Origin: Aquatica leii
Taxonomy: Eukaryota; Arthropoda; Insecta; Coleoptera; Lampyridae
Length of the DNA: 64,000 bases
NCBI GenBank assembly: GCA_035610365.1
Contig: CM069432.1
Coordinates: 80,914,520 to 80,978,519, forward strand
Direction of reading: 5' to 3'
The notes beneath the pieces were generated by a model, which did not search any database, was not told the DNA's origin, and saw only the letters and a list, made by a program, of their open reading frames with translations. Both the position numbers and the translations under genes were made by a program. Positions within the stretch are counted from its first letter, which is position 1; each line of letters begins with the position of its first letter. Of the stretch, positions 8,821 through 22,539 are shown piece after piece.

Positions 8821-9974
8821 CAGGGTGAGTTGGAATATGTGGGAAGTACAATAACTATAAATAATAGGATTAAAATAAAGACGATTGTTTAAATAAACTT
8901 ATATCCTAACATGCACAGGCAAAAAGTTATCAGGTCTTTAAAGTTGGAAAAAAAACTTGAATTAATTAAATGTAATCGAGTATTTTTTGTAGTTTTTAAT
9001 GAGTTCCCAAAAACAAAAAAAATGTAAAGATTTAATGAAAATTAAATAAGCAGAAGATGAATTCTTAGAGTACCTCCACTGTTATATCTTCTAGAACTAT
9101 TTATTCTTTCAGTTTTTTTTTTTTATTTAATAATTGTGTTGATAGAAAGTTTTATTCGTAAACTCCTTTGTCTCTTATAAAGTTTTGATTAAACGTATTG
9201 TTTTGCTTTAAATAAATAAAAAGTTGTTTTACAAGACGAACCACTCGTGATTGAAAAACATTGAACCTTAGAAAAATTCTTCTCGTACTGTCATTAGAAT
9301 GACCGTTTATCTAATTCAATATTCTTTTTTCCAAAAAAGGAATAACATCTCTTGATGACCGAAATATTGAGTTCGGTTTTTGAAAGATCCGGATTCTCTT
9401 AATCTTTCCTCAAACCGCTGAAACGTTTTTCCAAAAGAAAAATTGTAAAATTAATTGCTTTATGCAATATTTTTACTTACCTATTTGGTATAGCGCGGTT
9501 AGGGAATATAAGTGAGTAACGTCTTGCTGCCGCCGTAGCATTACCATCACACTTACCATGGTAAAATTCACAAAGCTTTTTTAATTTTTTAAGCAAAACC
9601 GATGCGTTTGATCAAAACTTTACAAGAGACAAAAAAGTTTGCACATAAAATGTCCTATCAAACACAATTTAAAAAAAAAACTTCTAGATTAAAGTTCTAG
9701 AATATTTAACAGTAGAGGTACTCTAAAAATCCATCTTCTGCTTATTTAATATTTATTAAATTTTCACAGTTTTTTTTAAGTACTCATTAACATCTAGAAA
9801 AAATTGTCAATTACATTTAATTAGTTTAAAAGTCCTTAATAAAAAAGTAATTTTTTCCAACTTTGAAGACTTTTTATCTGTGTATGCTAGGATATAAGAT
9901 GATTTGAGCAATCGTCTTTATTTTATGCCTATCATTTATAGTTATCGTATTTCCCACATATTCTGACTCACCCT
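8821..9974. mobile_element. Long inverted-repeat (foldback) element, about 1.15 kb
   Basis: It starts CAGGGTGAGTTGGAATATGTG and ends with the inverse CACATATTCTGACTCACCCT. The arms extend far inward: the TAAGCAGAAGATG / CATCTTCTGCTTA and TCTCTTATAAAGTTTTGAT / ATCAAAACTTTACAAGAGA blocks pair as well. Arms of about 400 bp (8821-9225 and 9580-9974) surround a spacer of about 350 bp. No transposase ORF. The CAGGGTGA terminus resembles ends of non-autonomous insect DNA transposons; the class is not assigned. Confidence 0.82.
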
Positions 9975-12900
9975 TTCAAACGGATTTTGATCACAGCTTT
10001 ATGGGTTTTAATTTTTTTTATATAACAGACACTTCAATTTTATGTAGTTGTATAAACTTTGTCAATTTTTTTTTCTATTTTGTCATATTTTTGAATTAGG
10101 TATGTTTTGTTCCTTTTATGTTGTTATTCAACGTTTTTGTTTATTTGTTCTTCTTCTCCCTGTTGTTGTTGTTGTTGTTTTTCGTGTTTCTTTAAATTTT
10201 ATATTTTTAGCCGGTTCTAGCATATACATATTGAAACCATTGAATTACCTTGGTTTTATATTTTCTGCATGTGATTTAACAAATATTTTATTATCTAACA
10301 ATATATTTTATCTACAGTTATCATATTTTATCCTTTCTATCACTTTCTTTTACTTTTTTTTACTATTTTGTCTTTATCGATTGTATTTTACTTTTAGTTT
10401 ATTGTTTGACACCATTCATATCTCGTTTCTAATGTTTTTCTTGTAATGAAATGCTGTAGGTTATTTAACTACACCACCTGTGAAGTTATCAACTATGTAC
10501 GTCAAACTTATTTATGTTACTAAGATATCAATTAACATTATTGTAGACTCCTTGTTGTGATGTTGATCTATGCTTTCAATCATGTTATTTTATGTTACAA
10601 ATTTTGATTTAATGTAACTTTTATTTTAAATAGCTATTGTATTTATTGCATTAATAAGCAAATACATACAGAAAACAATTTTCTAAAAAGATGGATGTAG
10701 ATAATAGCGTATATAATGTAGAAGAAAAGCTGTTTTTAAAAACCCCGCTTGACAACAACTGTTAAAGTAACAATTTAACGGTTTTTCAACATAAAAAAGT
10801 AATTCCACTTTCTACCAGAGACCTGTACCGCATCGAAACTGTCAGAATCAAAACTTCTTCACATAAATTAATTGAACTGCGATCTATGTATGTATTTATA
10901 CTACAAAGCAACTGTTGAAGTTGCACTTACAGCTTAGAAATAAATTGTAAGTATTTTTTTACGAATTTCCTTGTGATTAATTAAAATTACAAAAAAAATA
11001 ATTATTATAATAGTCATCTAATCAACTAAATTGGTAATGATGGCAATTAATAAGTAAGACTTTCTAATACGCGAGCGAGTGCAGCAAGTGCGTGAGTTAA
11101 TACTGTCGACATTATTAATCGCCAATTATCAAACGCCAAATCAAATTATCAAAAAAAAAAATCAAAAAAATCAAAGTTGGTTTTTAAATTTTTCCGTCGA
11201 TCGTAAATTATTAATTTTTGCATTTTTTTATAATTTTACTATTTTCTCTACTTAATAACTGTTTTATTTTTGCATAAACGATAGTAAAATTTTTCAGTAA
11301 TGGGAACGCTACATAACCTCAACGCATCAATTAAATTTCAATTTGACTGATTATAATTAGTTTTGAAAATATCAATGATTGCAACATTTTTTTAGTTGTA
11401 TGCTATTAACAATATGACTAGCAAATCAAAGAAAAGCACATCTCAAAGTACCTACTGTCAAAAAGTTTTCTTTTATGAACCGAAAGAAAATCGTGTAATT
11501 GTTTTCTTTATGCACAGTAGCAAAACTTAATGTAACTGAAAAATTAAAATGGTTTGTAAAGCAAATAAGATAATTTAAAATTAGTTTGTAAATAACAAAT
11601 ATTGTTTTTAGGAATAAAACTATAAGCGGGCCAGGAAACATTAAAAATCTACGGTAAAAACACTAATTATTTGAATACATATTTACTTCTGTAGAGAAAA
11701 AGTTTTAAAAGAAATTGAAAGTAATGTCATGTCATAACCAAATTCTTACGACAAATTGGGTTTGACTACAAAACATGCTACGATGTTGTAGTTTAGTGTT
11801 GTCGCTACTAGTTTACTTACTTATAGATTAAAAATTCACTTATCTATTCATCATATTGTGGTATTACCTTTGTACATTACAATATTTACATACTGTCATA
11901 TAAAAAAAACAATTTAGTATGTACCACACAGAGCATAACATTACATAATTGTTTGAAAATTGGTAAAGAAGTAAGAGAACGGGGTTTTCAGATGAAGAAG
12001 GTAATGTGGATGAAAAATAACGATGACTACATGTTTTTAGTTAGTCACTAAGACAATGTAATAAGTATTGCTTTGTTCAAATTTACTAAAAATTGTTTAT
12101 AATTATTGTTATGTATAATATACAAACACCACAGCTTTGATACTAGACATGTTCTAAATAAGCAACCGTCTTAATCATCAATAAAACCAAAAAAGTTTGT
12201 GTGTTCATAATCGTCAGATAATGCAGACCGCAATTATTATTAATTCAGTTTGATTTACCAACTTTGTAGCTCTAAATTATACCATTTTGTTTTCATTTTA
12301 TTGATCAGGTTACTTAGCCTAGAAACACAACTTGTTTAAAATATTCAATTACCTATAATAATGTCCAGGTCAGTTTTTTAATTTTTAAAAATTATTAATT
12401 CTCTCCAACGATTATATTCGTTGAATATAAAAAAATCGTGCATTAATAGAAAATCGTTTAAAGGACAATGATTGCACCGTGCTTTGGTTTCTTACTGGTA
12501 AGTCACAAAATTATTCTGCAATAACTTTTATCCCGAGATCCCCGTAGAAGCTTATTAAAACATTTTTTTAGAAAATACTACATAAAAATAACAGTGCTAC
12601 TGAGGAGATAGAAAACAATTTATTTATGAAGAAAATAGAAAACAAGCACCAACAATTATTTATACCGTTGGGCTCGGTTTTTAAACAGAGCTGTTGCGCT
12701 GTAAAATACCACTTAATATTACAGTGTTCTAATAAACTAATCAATAAATTTGTACTGAAAAAAACAATAAATTATGTTTCATTGTTTGATGTGTCTTTTC
12801 TTTTATATACAAATTCAGTCAAATGTTTCTTTTTTTATTTTGTCATATTTTTTGAATTAGAACATTTAGACTTCATTATTTTGAGTCAAACAGTAAATCG

Positions 12901-14097
12901 TATTACTTGAGTACCATTAATTAAATCACTTAGTAGTTTACCAATCTATTTGTATAATGACTAGTAATAAGTACGTTTTTAACTATCCATCTTTCTGTTT
13001 ATTTTGTAAATACATTATTTTCCGCATTCTAGTTATACCTTTTACATTTTCTACACAATATACTTTTTATGCATCAAATGTGTCATGTAAACTTCAATTC
13101 AATTATAGTTTGCTCGATTTTTATTATACATATTTTTTAATAAATAATAGCCTTTATAACTAGTAAACTTAATATTAATTGTTTTGGAAATAAAAAAGTT
13201 ATTTTTTAGCAACTAAAACACAAGTACGAAAAGTAAGTACAAACGCAAACAAACTTTTTATTGTTTTTGTAACAATAATAATAAATATACTAGAAACAAC
13301 TATAAACATAATCAATTCTCAAACTTACCAGTATTGTTTTTCATGCGGATGGTTTATCTTCGTTAACCATTTAAGTTGCATGACATGTATTTTTACCATA
13401 TTGATAAAAAATATTAATTACAAAAAAAAGTTCTTCATAACATCATAATCTATTGTAACAAAATATTTTAATATGTAGAACTTATCAAATAAAGGTGTGT
13501 ATTTTTAAATTTGTTAAAACAATTATCGAATCAAACATTGTTCTGAGCAAGGATCCGTAACCTATAGCTTACAAGTCATATATACCTAGTTTTTCTTTTA
13601 TGATATTAATCTTTATATAGTAGCGATTAATTAAAAGTAATTGATATATTTGTAGACTGTATTTTTTTATTGTTACTTCTTTTAAAAAAACATTTACTTC
13701 AGATAAATACATAACTAATAATATAAACAAAAATTATAATTTATATGATCTCAGGATTTAAAAGGTCATAACAATAAAACACGGCAAGTAAACAATATTC
13801 AACTTTTGTCAAAAGAAAAATATTTAAACGTATTCTTTTCTTACTTGTAGCAGACTTGGGTTGCTTTTGCATTACAGAACGTTTACAAATATTAAAAATG
13901 AATCTTGATTTTTTTAACCAAAACAAATCCCAAAAGTTAGTATTGAGAAATTTTGCTGTCTCACTTTCTTTTGTGCTGTTTTTATTAAGCTCAACTACAT
14001 TTTTAGGGTTAGGTTAGTAAGTCATTGTCATTCTTAATTTATTTTTTTAGTTTAGTTTAAAATAAAAGATATGTTAACTCACCATGTGGTATAATTT
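9975..14097. other. AT-rich non-coding
   Basis: No supported gene. A TGT/GTT microsatellite lies near 10161-10182 inside a T-rich stretch. The T-rich open frames at 10048-10446 and 12626-12910 give low-complexity hydrophobic peptides and are probably chance. A near-identical 25-base stretch (TATTTTGTCATATTTTT-GAATTAG) occurs at about 10075 and 12835, hinting at a decayed dispersed repeat. Confidence 0.5.
11032..11130. repeat. Small foldback with GC-rich centre
   Basis: GGTAATGATGGCAATTAATAAG at the left is an imperfect inverse of GACATTATTAATCGCCAATTATC at the right. The centre is unusually GC-rich (ACGCGAGCGAGTGCAGCAAG). The architecture matches the foldback at 41561-41709. Confidence 0.5.
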
Positions 14098-14424
14098 TTA
14101 ATTTTTCGTACAGAATAATACACTGCTCCTCTGGTTTTGTTGTCTTATTGTCACAAGGAAACAGATTTTTCCATAATATCTATAGGCACCCATAAATTGA
14201 CGTGCTGTTGGATTATTAGTCCATCCTCTTTTAAATCGACTAGAGGAAAAGAACAGTTCTAAATGGTCCTGGCTGATTTTGTACAAAAGAAGATATAATA
14301 ATAATTTTTGTTCAGCTACCAAATCATTACACAACGTTAATAAACTTTTTAAACAGACAATAAGCTCAATAAATCTTGTTTTTCTCGGAAATGTAATAAC
14401 TAAATCGCCATTTGGAAGGGTCAA
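14098..14424 (-). pseudogene. P-element/THAP9-type transposase fragment
   Basis: 108 codons. Residues about 50-80 carry LYKISQDHLELFFSSSR and then WTNNPTARQFMGAYR. These match the C-terminal catalytic block of P-element transposase and THAP9 (SQDHLE-x-FF, N-NPT-RQF). Residues 13-38 (FPRKTRFIELIVCLKSLLTL) match the segment just before it. No THAP DNA-binding domain or upstream exons were found, so this is a 5'-truncated relic or a terminal exon of a decayed copy. Confidence 0.8.
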
Positions 14425-17400
14425 TTGACTAATATAATTAATAGAAAAAGTTTTGGTAAATGCAATTTTTCACATATAGGTACATTTTTTAAATCCAAGT
14501 GAAACTAATAACCTACTATTTCAAATATGGAAAACTGTATTTTTACTTAATTAATTAATTCCTTAGTTCACGTTTTTTGTCACAATATTATAATGAATTC
14601 GCTACCAACTTGCTTAATAACAAATAATTGATAGGTGCTCGTGCTCTCTTTGTTCCCTAAAAAAAGATAAATTAAATGTTTATGTTTAGAGTCAGAGAGA
14701 TATTTACTTGTAATGTGGAACATAACCAATTGAACGACTTTTTAAATGGACAATTAATTTTTTAGTCGCTTGACTAAAAATGTCTTAATTGAAATTTAAA
14801 ATTAATCATTCGCACTCAATAAAATTTATACCGAGTGTCCACTCTCAAAGTCGAACATAGGCGGTTAACAGGTATATTCAATTTTTAGTTAGGTTTTTTA
14901 GCATTAGTTCTATAATAAAATGGCAAGTAAGTAGCAGCTATAAAAATGTTTTTTATTAAAAATTCAAAAAATAATAATAACGAAACAATAAATTATATTA
15001 AATATTCAAATAATCCCCCGTTTCCAGCTAAGCAATATATTGAAGAAACAATTTCTTACGTTAGCTCACTGCTTGTCGGTAATTAAATAAAGTAAGTAAA
15101 CTATTGCTTCCCTCAAAAAATTAATATCTGGGCTGAAATTTTTAATAATAATATTATCGGCTTATTTGAAATTTAAGAAAATTGAAATCCAGAAAAGTTA
15201 AGTTGTGGTGAAAATATTAACTTTAGGGTTTTTCCAATACCGCATGTCATAGTTGTTCATGTTCATAGTCATATATCATATTACACAACTATGCAATGAT
15301 TTTGTATAAACACATTAAAATGCTTTAAATTTTACCTTCTTTGGCTGCAGATGTTTAGACAAATCCAAAGAAATGGTTAATATAGCTCTATTTAATAAAC
15401 GCACTCTGGCTTGAGTGTCAGTTTTGTAAAAACAGCATTACTCAAAATGTTTCGATAAATATATAAATAAATAAAATTAAGTCAATCAAAATACAGCCAC
15501 TTTATACAAATACTTTAAGGGTATAATTATAATTATACTAATAATAAAAAAAATTGAAATATTAAAAGCAAAATACCTACGACACTGAAAATATATAAAT
15601 TTTGCACTAAGCAATTGACTTCGAACAAGAAACAAAGAAAAAATAAAAATATCTTATTTTTATTGGCAAAGAAATAAATAAAAAGGTTCAAAAATTATAA
15701 GACGTCAATCATATTTTACCTGTGAATAGTAACTCCGGGCTCGTTTTTTCGCTGCGATTTTTGGACGTAAACGCTGAACAATTCACCATTGCAATTTTTA
15801 TTATTGTTTATTAGTTACTGCTATTTTTTATTCACAATATGTTTTAGAATACGAAACGTGGTCTTCTTATATTACAACTCAATGTCTCGATATTATCAAA
15901 AACCGCTTTTGATACTTAATAAATGAAGAAACCGATGCAATGTGAAGAAACAAACTAACAACTGACTTTCAAACAGAACGCTATGTGTGGCGTAATATCA
16001 CCAACTTACTAAGCAAAACTGGCCTGATACGTGCTAACAAAGAGCGCGATATATACACAGCACATGCTACACTCTTGTCTAATATACTGCAGAGACTGCG
16101 TTTTTGTCTAGCCTTTACAGTAAATTTTGTACATATGGCAGACAAAATCAAAAAATAGATGTATTACTATGTAAGAGTGCTTAGTTTATTATATTATTAA
16201 AAATGTTCTTATTGTTCAATATGTTTCTTAAAATGTTGATGGTTGCTCAAACCTCTAATTTTGTTTTTCATAGCTTTCATTACATTAATTTTTTTGATAA
16301 AGGGAATGTTTTGATAAATAATTAATAGTTTTATTCGAGACTATAAATTAGCACTTAAAACTTATGGGGTGTACTTGTATAAGTTATAAGTCTTTTGCGA
16401 GTATTAAGGTATATGTGTCCGTTATCGTATAGTTGTTTGCTAAGTTTGATATTTTTGTTTTGAAAATTATTAGTTAAATCTATATCTATTTTTGTATACA
16501 CATATGTTATCGCCATTAAGTAAAGTTATTACTATTTTTTTCTCTTTGTGTTTCTTTGTGTGCTTCTTACTTTTGTTAGTTCTGTAACATAAATAATTGA
16601 GTTTAAATGTTGGCATTACATTTTTAAATTATTTTGTAAAAAAAGTAAAACATTTTCAGATTTTTTGTTCACGATAAGTAATTTAACGTTTTACCTGTAC
16701 TCATTTTAAATTTTTAAAAAATGTCTAAATCAAACAATTATTTAACGAATATTAACAATAAAAAGCAAATAAATAAATAGTTAGAAACGTTTTGCGGTAA
16801 TCAAATATGTTTTAAATTGTGTTTAAATTTATGAGAAATAAGTAGTAAACGTCATATTGCTTGATGGTACGGTAGTATCATTATTTAGTAGCTTACATTA
16901 GTTGCATTTTAAATATTTTATAATATAAACACCTGTACTTTTAATTATTAATTATGTTGCAGGATGGTTTTATGGCTATAAAATCCTTCTTTGATAACAC
17001 TGTGATATAAAAGCCAAGATACAACATCGTCTAAGCATCTTCTATACAACAATCTATGTTAATAAACGGTTATACCTAATAATAAATAAAATTTTATCTA
17101 GTTTTAAATAACGAAGTTAATACGAAAATGTATAAATGGTTTCGTCCAAAAAGCCCCGTCAAAAATCAAAACATTAACTGTAAGTACATTTGAGCAAAAA
17201 ACAGTTATCAAAACTGTACTTTCAAAGCATGATAAAAAATACTATTAAATAACATTTTTATTTATTTATAAGCTTATTGACTATTCTGTTTGACAAAACA
17301 CTTAATTTGTTTTATATAGTACTTTTTTGGTTTTTTTTTTTTAATAAAGAGTAACATTACTTTTATTTGCATAACACTTTAGTTTAGTCACATCGAATGA

Positions 17401-20400
17401 TGCACAACGTTACAATAACAATACTATAATTATACATAAACCTAAAACAGTTATTTCTATTGCTAGTCTAAAAAGTGGTATTTTGCTAGTATGAGCATAT
17501 TTGTAGACCGAGGTAAAGCCGATTATTATAAAAGGCAAATACTCGCAAAACACTTTCAGGACGTGTGATACACAACATTTTTTGAGATAACCTTTATATA
17601 AATTTGTTAAAAGCTGTTTTTTAAGTCTCACTGTTATTAAAATTTAATAATATATGTTGATAAAACAGAAATTTGTTATAACGAAATTTAATTGTTATAT
17701 ATTTGACAATTACATAATTTCATTACATATTAAAATAAAATGATTATTGTTTTCAACAATTGAAATATATTAATAAATTGAGTATATTTGTTTTAAAAAA
17801 ATGTTAGTACTATTCTAAACAATAACACAGATAATAATTCATGTTAGTAACAATACTAGTGACATAAATGACAGTTGAAATAAAAAACTAAGTATTAGTA
17901 TTAGTGCCAACTTCTCGTTATTATATTCTACTGCACTTTACTGGCTTAGTCCGAAAAAGTTAATTTTTCGGCAAAATATGTTTTTTGTAAAATGTATCAA
18001 ACTGTATGTAAATTAATACACTTACAAGACATTGTAATAATTAATCGATAAAATAGTTTTATAGATACGTTTTAATTAAGTTTGTACAATAAGAGTCCAT
18101 TTACCTAGTTATAGTTACACGAGAAACTTATTTTTTTACTGTAATACTTTTTGTAGAAAAAAACTATTTTTAGTGTTGTATAAACTTTTGAATAAAATTT
18201 TGCTATAATTATAAAATAATAGTATAAAATTTCTATTGTATTGCAACTGTGTCATGATGTCATTATATATACTTTTTTAATATAAATACGACATAAAAAT
18301 GTATAAAACGTAATCTATAGCTGGATTATATCCACAAAACATTCTTGCATTAGTAATCGCTTTGATAATATTACATTCGTAATAAAATAAAATAAAATAT
18401 TTGAATTCACAAATAACTCATATTGCAGAAATAATAAATGACACCAAACACAAATGAAACTGTTTGTTTTGTATAGAAATAGTAAATTTAATTCTCTTAT
18501 AAGGAAGATTAATAGTTTTATATTCTTAGGTTGCATTAATTATGAAAGTTTGCGTTTTTTAAACGATAAACAAGTTTTTAATCCTAGATTATAAGTTGCA
18601 TTGATGAATTATTAAACTCCCTTTTTTGTCTTCTTCAAATTGCTTTTGTATGACAATAAGCAGAAGCATTCGTTAAAACTGATTTCGTCTTCTTTACAAG
18701 TATAGTAAACTAACAAAAACTAGATAATAAATAGAATAATTTTGTGAAATACTAAAACAATTGTGTTTCTCGGAACTTAATTTTATAGTCAGCTGTTTTA
18801 ATGGTATTTTGTCAAAGTACTATTTTTAATCATAAAAAATTTAAAGCAGTTATTTCATATTTTATTTTCTGTTCTGTTATAGCACCTATAAATAATGTAT
18901 TTTTTTAGAAAAATCTGTTAACAATAATGTGATATTGCATACACTGCTTAAAAACTTAGTGAATCGTATTTATTTTTTAAATAAATGATCCTTTATAATA
19001 ATATTTTACATCTTAAAAAAACACAGGTATTGAATGTTATTGTGAGTAGCTTAATATATTAGATAATATAATAATAATTATTATTATTGTAATACTTTAT
19101 TTTCCTTACAAGATAACCCGGTTTATTAATATACAATCGACGGAAAAGCATTAAAACTAACTCGTTTGTTAATAGGCTATTAATTGTTTTGACAATATTA
19201 ACACGTTTGCTCGTTACACTTACTCACAACGTTAAACTGTTATCATAATTAACTATTAATAATTTTGTTAATTAACCATTAACTCTTGCGAAGACCGCAA
19301 CACAAATAAAGATTTAAAACATCAATTTGATTTCAATATTTAATTGTGCACAGTTGGGGTTAAGTTTTTTAATTAACTAAGCGTTAAACTATAATCAAAA
19401 GTAGTGACAATGTTATCCAGCATACTTCATCTAAAAATTGTTACAGAAAGTGTTTCCTTAAATTTACTTTCCGATAGTATTTGTATGAGAAGCAATACAA
19501 TCTCTTTATAATGTGGTGGAAAGCAAAAAATATTTTCATATATTCAGAAAAGGTCTGGCGTATTTTTCTGATAAAGCAAAGACACTGAATCGTTATGGTC
19601 AACGTACGTTTTTTATGTAATTTTTAGGGCCAAGTTGTTTTATATCATAGGTTGTCTTAATTATTGGAATTACTGGTACTTGATGTAAGAATGTTGAATA
19701 TAAAGAATCTCTTCTAGTAATCGATATACTTGTTTCTAAAACTGGAAGAAGTAGAAGTTTTATGGTGACAAATAGCAATCAAAAGAGTGAATGCCACTCT
19801 GCGATTCGTTTAACCGTAAACATTACAAACAGTTACCAAAAAAACAATTAAAAATTATTTTTAAAAATATTTTGTAAAACACACAAACACTAACGTATTG
19901 ATCTATCAACGTCATACAAACCAACAACTTACACTTGAAATTAAATCAAATGAATATTTAAAATAAAACAAGCGTTCTCTAAAAAGTCAAATACATTTAT
20001 AAATAAAAAAATTTAATTTAATTTTTCTTATCTGTGTCACTTTTAATCGATTTTTAGATGCAAAACTATTACAAAATTATTTAATATACGATGCAAAAAA
20101 ATTTTCTCAATTAAAACAGTAAACAACACACTTTACAAATATAAAATGTAATAACTCATTTTTGGCTACTTTAGCAGTAGACATAATATTAAAAAATTTA
20201 AATTTTTTAAAACGTATATATACGTATTAATATTTTTTAAATAATATTTTATCCAAATCTTAACACGAGGGATCAACGTCTTATGTAATTAAATTAAATT
20301 TTTTTCTGAGTTCAGTTTTTTGTTTTTCTAACTTAAACCAAAAATCAATAATTTACAACAATTTAGAATCAGTTACTATGGAAGCAATTAAAAATGTATG

Positions 20401-21097
20401 GCGTAACGGATATCCATACATAAGAGCGATATTGTATCACAAGTCTAAAAGTTTCTCATATTCAATATTTTATAAAAATATTATAAATCTGTTTATCTAA
20501 TGTAAAAATTTTAAATCTTATTAGTGTTTTGCATTGTTTCATATTTTATTATATTAAATTTTGTTTATTGGATTTGGGAAATCGTAGCTCTTATATGTCT
20601 AGTACTAAAGAGTTTTATTATTATTATTGATAACTAAATTTGGAACTATTAAAGATAGTATAAACCAAAAGCTTAATTAACAAGTAGGACAATCGTGTAT
20701 TTTTAAAATTTTATAAGTTACAGGCAAATTTGAATAGGATTTTTAGCGCTTATATTTTAATTACAGAAGTTAACGTTTAAATTTTTATTTCCATTTTGCT
20801 TTGCTGTATAAATTACTTATAAAAAATATTGATGCAGAATTTCTTTAGGTCGAAAAACTGTATTCAAATTTTGTGTAAAGGTTTAAGAGTTTCTCTAAAA
20901 TTAGCAATTCAGATTCTTCTTGGTTTAGAAAACAACCCTCTCAATGACACATTTTGAACTTCTTGTTAATAAAGTCGAAGTCAATTTTTGTAAACTTTTT
21001 TTTATTTAATTTTTTTTAATGTGTAAACTAATATGCCGTTTAGAAAATAAAACGCTTTAAGACGTAATAGACGTATTATTAAATCTATTGATTTTAG
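14425..21097. other. AT-rich non-coding upstream of the carboxypeptidase exon
   Basis: Nothing recognised. The first exon or exons of the carboxypeptidase gene (signal peptide) should lie in or before this stretch, but I could not identify one with the right splice phase. Confidence 0.5.
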
Positions 21098-21238
21098 GTG
21101 TGAAGGGAGTTGGCGGCTCGGAACAAGCGTGGGGCCATATTACAGTCCGACCTCATGCTCACATGTTTTGGTGGTTGTACTACACCACCGCGAACGTGTC
21201 GCATTTTACTGAACGACCATTAATAATATGGTTACAAG
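21098..21238 (+). CDS. Serine carboxypeptidase (SCPEP1-like), N-terminal exon
   Basis: 141-bp internal exon between acceptor ATTTTAG and donor CAAG|GTAAG. It opens with two bases of a split codon and ends with one. It encodes 46 full residues of the SCPEP1 N-terminus: GGSEQAWGHITVRPHAHMFW, the WWLYYTTANV strand, and RPLIIWLQG up to the oxyanion-hole GGPG, which is completed by the exon at 39672. These secreted or lysosomal S10 peptidases remove C-terminal residues from peptides. The upstream signal-peptide exon was not found. Confidence 0.88.
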
Positions 21239-22539
21239 GTAAGATTGTACTGCTCGTTTAAACATGCTCTAAGAAAATGTAAACATTTTTATTTTTAATT
21301 AAACTTCTTAATTTTTTTGTTACTTATTGTTTTAAACAGATTAGTTTTGTTTATTAAAACTTTGAAATACTTCCACAAAGATTGTATATTTACAATTTTT
21401 CAATTTTTTATTTTATAGCAATTTAGCGTAAAAGGCTTCCAACATTTATTTACTCAAATAAAATTTAATTTTTCACATTTATAAAATAAATTTTGTAAGC
21501 TTTCCGTTTCTCTTTATCCTTTGTTCTATAACAATATTAAAAATAACAACCTGAAATTATCGGTAAAAGCTATACGTGTAAAAACACTTTAGCATCTTAA
21601 TATAATCTAAAATCTTATACTGTCTGTATAAAAAAATAAAAAACTTTTGTTTAAAAATATTTTAATTGTTCTTAAAAAATCTTATTATTTGATCATCAGT
21701 TTATAAAGCAGTAAAGTATATTTTTGTTTTTTGTAATATTTAATATTTTAAAATTGACACTAATTCCATCTAATATCTTTTTGTGATATTTCTGTACTAC
21801 CAGAATTAAGTTTAGTAATAAAAATTTTAATAATGCTACATTGTTACATATTACCAATATTACATAAATTTTCTTCATATTACTAGTTCATATAAAAAAA
21901 ACATGTTACTACGCTTAATTTTTAACGCAACGTTTAAATCTGCATTTATTTTTTTTGTTATACCGTTTTAACTTCTAGTTTTGACAGGTTTAATAAACCC
22001 AAAGAATAAATGTGTGCTGTAACTTTTTTTTATATACAAAGCATAAAATGATATTAATTGTATTTCCACAAACAAAATTTTGAATTGCAACTACAGTTAT
22101 TCTTTAATTCGTAGAATATTAATCAAAAAGTATTTAAGCAGTATCAAAGTCTAATACTTAATGGTGTTCTGTATTTAATAACATTTATAAATGATTTCCG
22201 TCAATTAAAAATAAAATTATTTTCAGGCAGAAATATAATGAATTAATAATTAACAAATATCAAAACAGAAAAATGGAAACAATTAAAATAGTTACAATAC
22301 GTTAAAACAAAATACTACCTAATTTAATTATTTATCCTTTTTTTTTAAATGATGATTGTCCAAGGGTGAACTTAATTTTTTAATTATCCGAAAATGTCGT
22401 TTATGTATATTATTTAATAAAAAAAAACATTAAATTTTGACTTTGTTTAATTTTTTTGATTATTTTGTTTTTACTATAAGTTAGGTATTCGTATATAATT
22501 ATATACGTTTAAGCAAAGCTGAAAGAAAACATAATTTAT

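Noticed and set aside
10048-10446. 132-codon open frame giving a hydrophobic Phe/Leu-rich peptide
   Set aside because: T-rich low-complexity DNA yields such frames by chance. No family, no splice context, and it contains a TGT microsatellite.
12468-12497. Short ATG exon MIAPCFGFLL followed by a GTAAGT donor, a possible signal-peptide exon of the carboxypeptidase
   Set aside because: It ends in phase 0, while the exon at 21098 needs one base of a split codon from the preceding exon. Nothing links them without another exon.
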